Of a DNA stretch of 6,823 nt, positions 6,537 through 6,823 are shown one piece after another (the stretch's first letter is position 1; each line of letters starts with the position of its first letter). The stretch comes from Candidatus Sodaliphilus fimicaballi (GTDB taxonomy: Bacteria > Bacteroidota > Bacteroidia > Bacteroidales > Muribaculaceae), in assembly GCA_018065165.1 (NCBI GenBank), contig JAGHTV010000101.1, forward strand, positions 1 to 6,823, read 5' to 3'. The position numbers and the translations under genes were made by a program. The notes beneath the pieces were generated by a model that did no database searches, was not told the DNA's origin, and worked only from the letters and a program-made list of their open reading frames with translations.

Positions 6537-6823
6537 ATGGTAACTATTGAGAATAAAATACTTAGCAGCTTAAAGAAGTGCGGAAGGGGTACAGTATTCT
6601 TTCCGGATAGGTTTGCTCGCTATTCATCATCGGATAACATACGCAAGGCTCTTGAGATATTAAAGTCCAAAGAGCTTATTATAAATGTTGCCCGGGGTAT
6701 ATATTGTTATCCTAAAATTGACAAGCTATTGGGACTTGGGGTAATCTTACCATCAGTCGATGATATTGTAAATGCAATAGCCAAGCGTGACCATATAAAA
6801 GTTGTACCAACAGGTGTACATGC
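6537..6823 (+). CDS. DUF6088/AbiEi-like type IV antitoxin, 5' part only
   Basis: The frame is open from the ATG at 6537 to the window edge (95 full codons), so the gene is cut by the window, not broken. An in-frame TAA at 6528-6530 rules out an earlier start. The visible protein is an N-terminal winged-helix-like region: ILSSLKKCGRGTVFFP (8-23), a recognition-helix-like SSDNIRKALEILKSKELI (31-48), and the wing motif ARGIYCYPK (52-60). SVDDIVNAIAKRDHIKVVPTG (73-93) follows and opens the second domain. This order (GRG..F.P, then ARG.Y.YPK, then IA.AIA.RD...V.P.G) is characteristic of DUF6088/AbiEi-like proteins as I know them. Full members are roughly 200 residues and are usually followed by an AbiEii/AbiGii nucleotidyltransferase toxin, which would be outside the window. 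Codon use (ATA, TTA, AAA, AGG) and about 38% GC by hand count differ from the genes to the left, consistent with an accessory module acquired by transfer. Confidence 0.82.
   Translation, partial: MVTIENKILSSLKKCGRGTVFFPDRFARYSSSDNIRKALEILKSKELIINVARGIYCYPKIDKLLGLGVILPSVDDIVNAIAKRDHIKVVPTGVH

Overview
The window looks like chromosomal DNA of a gut or oral Bacteroidota member, most likely order Bacteroidales (Prevotellaceae- or Muribaculaceae-like; the genus cannot be fixed from this sequence). The evidence is a SusC/SusD pair, promoter elements matching the Bacteroidota -7 consensus TAnnTTTG, and A-rich translation starts without Shine-Dalgarno sequences.

Layout: 1-135 is an AT-rich leader with a good promoter candidate. 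It is followed by susC (136-3099, TonB-dependent outer-membrane transporter) and, 22 bases later, susD (3122-4840, surface substrate-binding lipoprotein). Together they form an outer-membrane capture-and-import complex. A strong hairpin plus T-tract (4859-4903) closes the susCD unit. Directly after it, and possibly attenuated by it, lies a secreted histidine-type phosphatase of the histidine acid phosphatase/MINPP-like clan (4908-6176), which ends at a second clear intrinsic terminator (6213-6252). About 280 bases of AT-rich, dyad-rich non-coding DNA follow. The last gene (6537 to the window end, incomplete) encodes the N-terminal part of a DUF6088/AbiEi-like antitoxin. It has its own TAnnTTTG promoter, and a perfect 10+10 inverted repeat over the expected transcription start looks like an autoregulatory operator.

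Functional reading: the first three genes would act at the cell envelope, with SusCD binding and importing an oligomeric nutrient and the phosphatase removing phosphate from a substrate outside the cytoplasm. No glycoside hydrolase, sulfatase, sigma/anti-sigma pair or hybrid two-component regulator is visible, so the SusCD substrate cannot be named. The fourth gene is a separate, lower-GC accessory module, probably the start of a type IV toxin-antitoxin operon whose nucleotidyltransferase toxin would lie beyond the window. I see no clearly novel system. The most useful observations are the terminator/attenuator that redefines the phosphatase start, the operator over the antitoxin promoter, and apparent changes in SusD sugar-contact residues.
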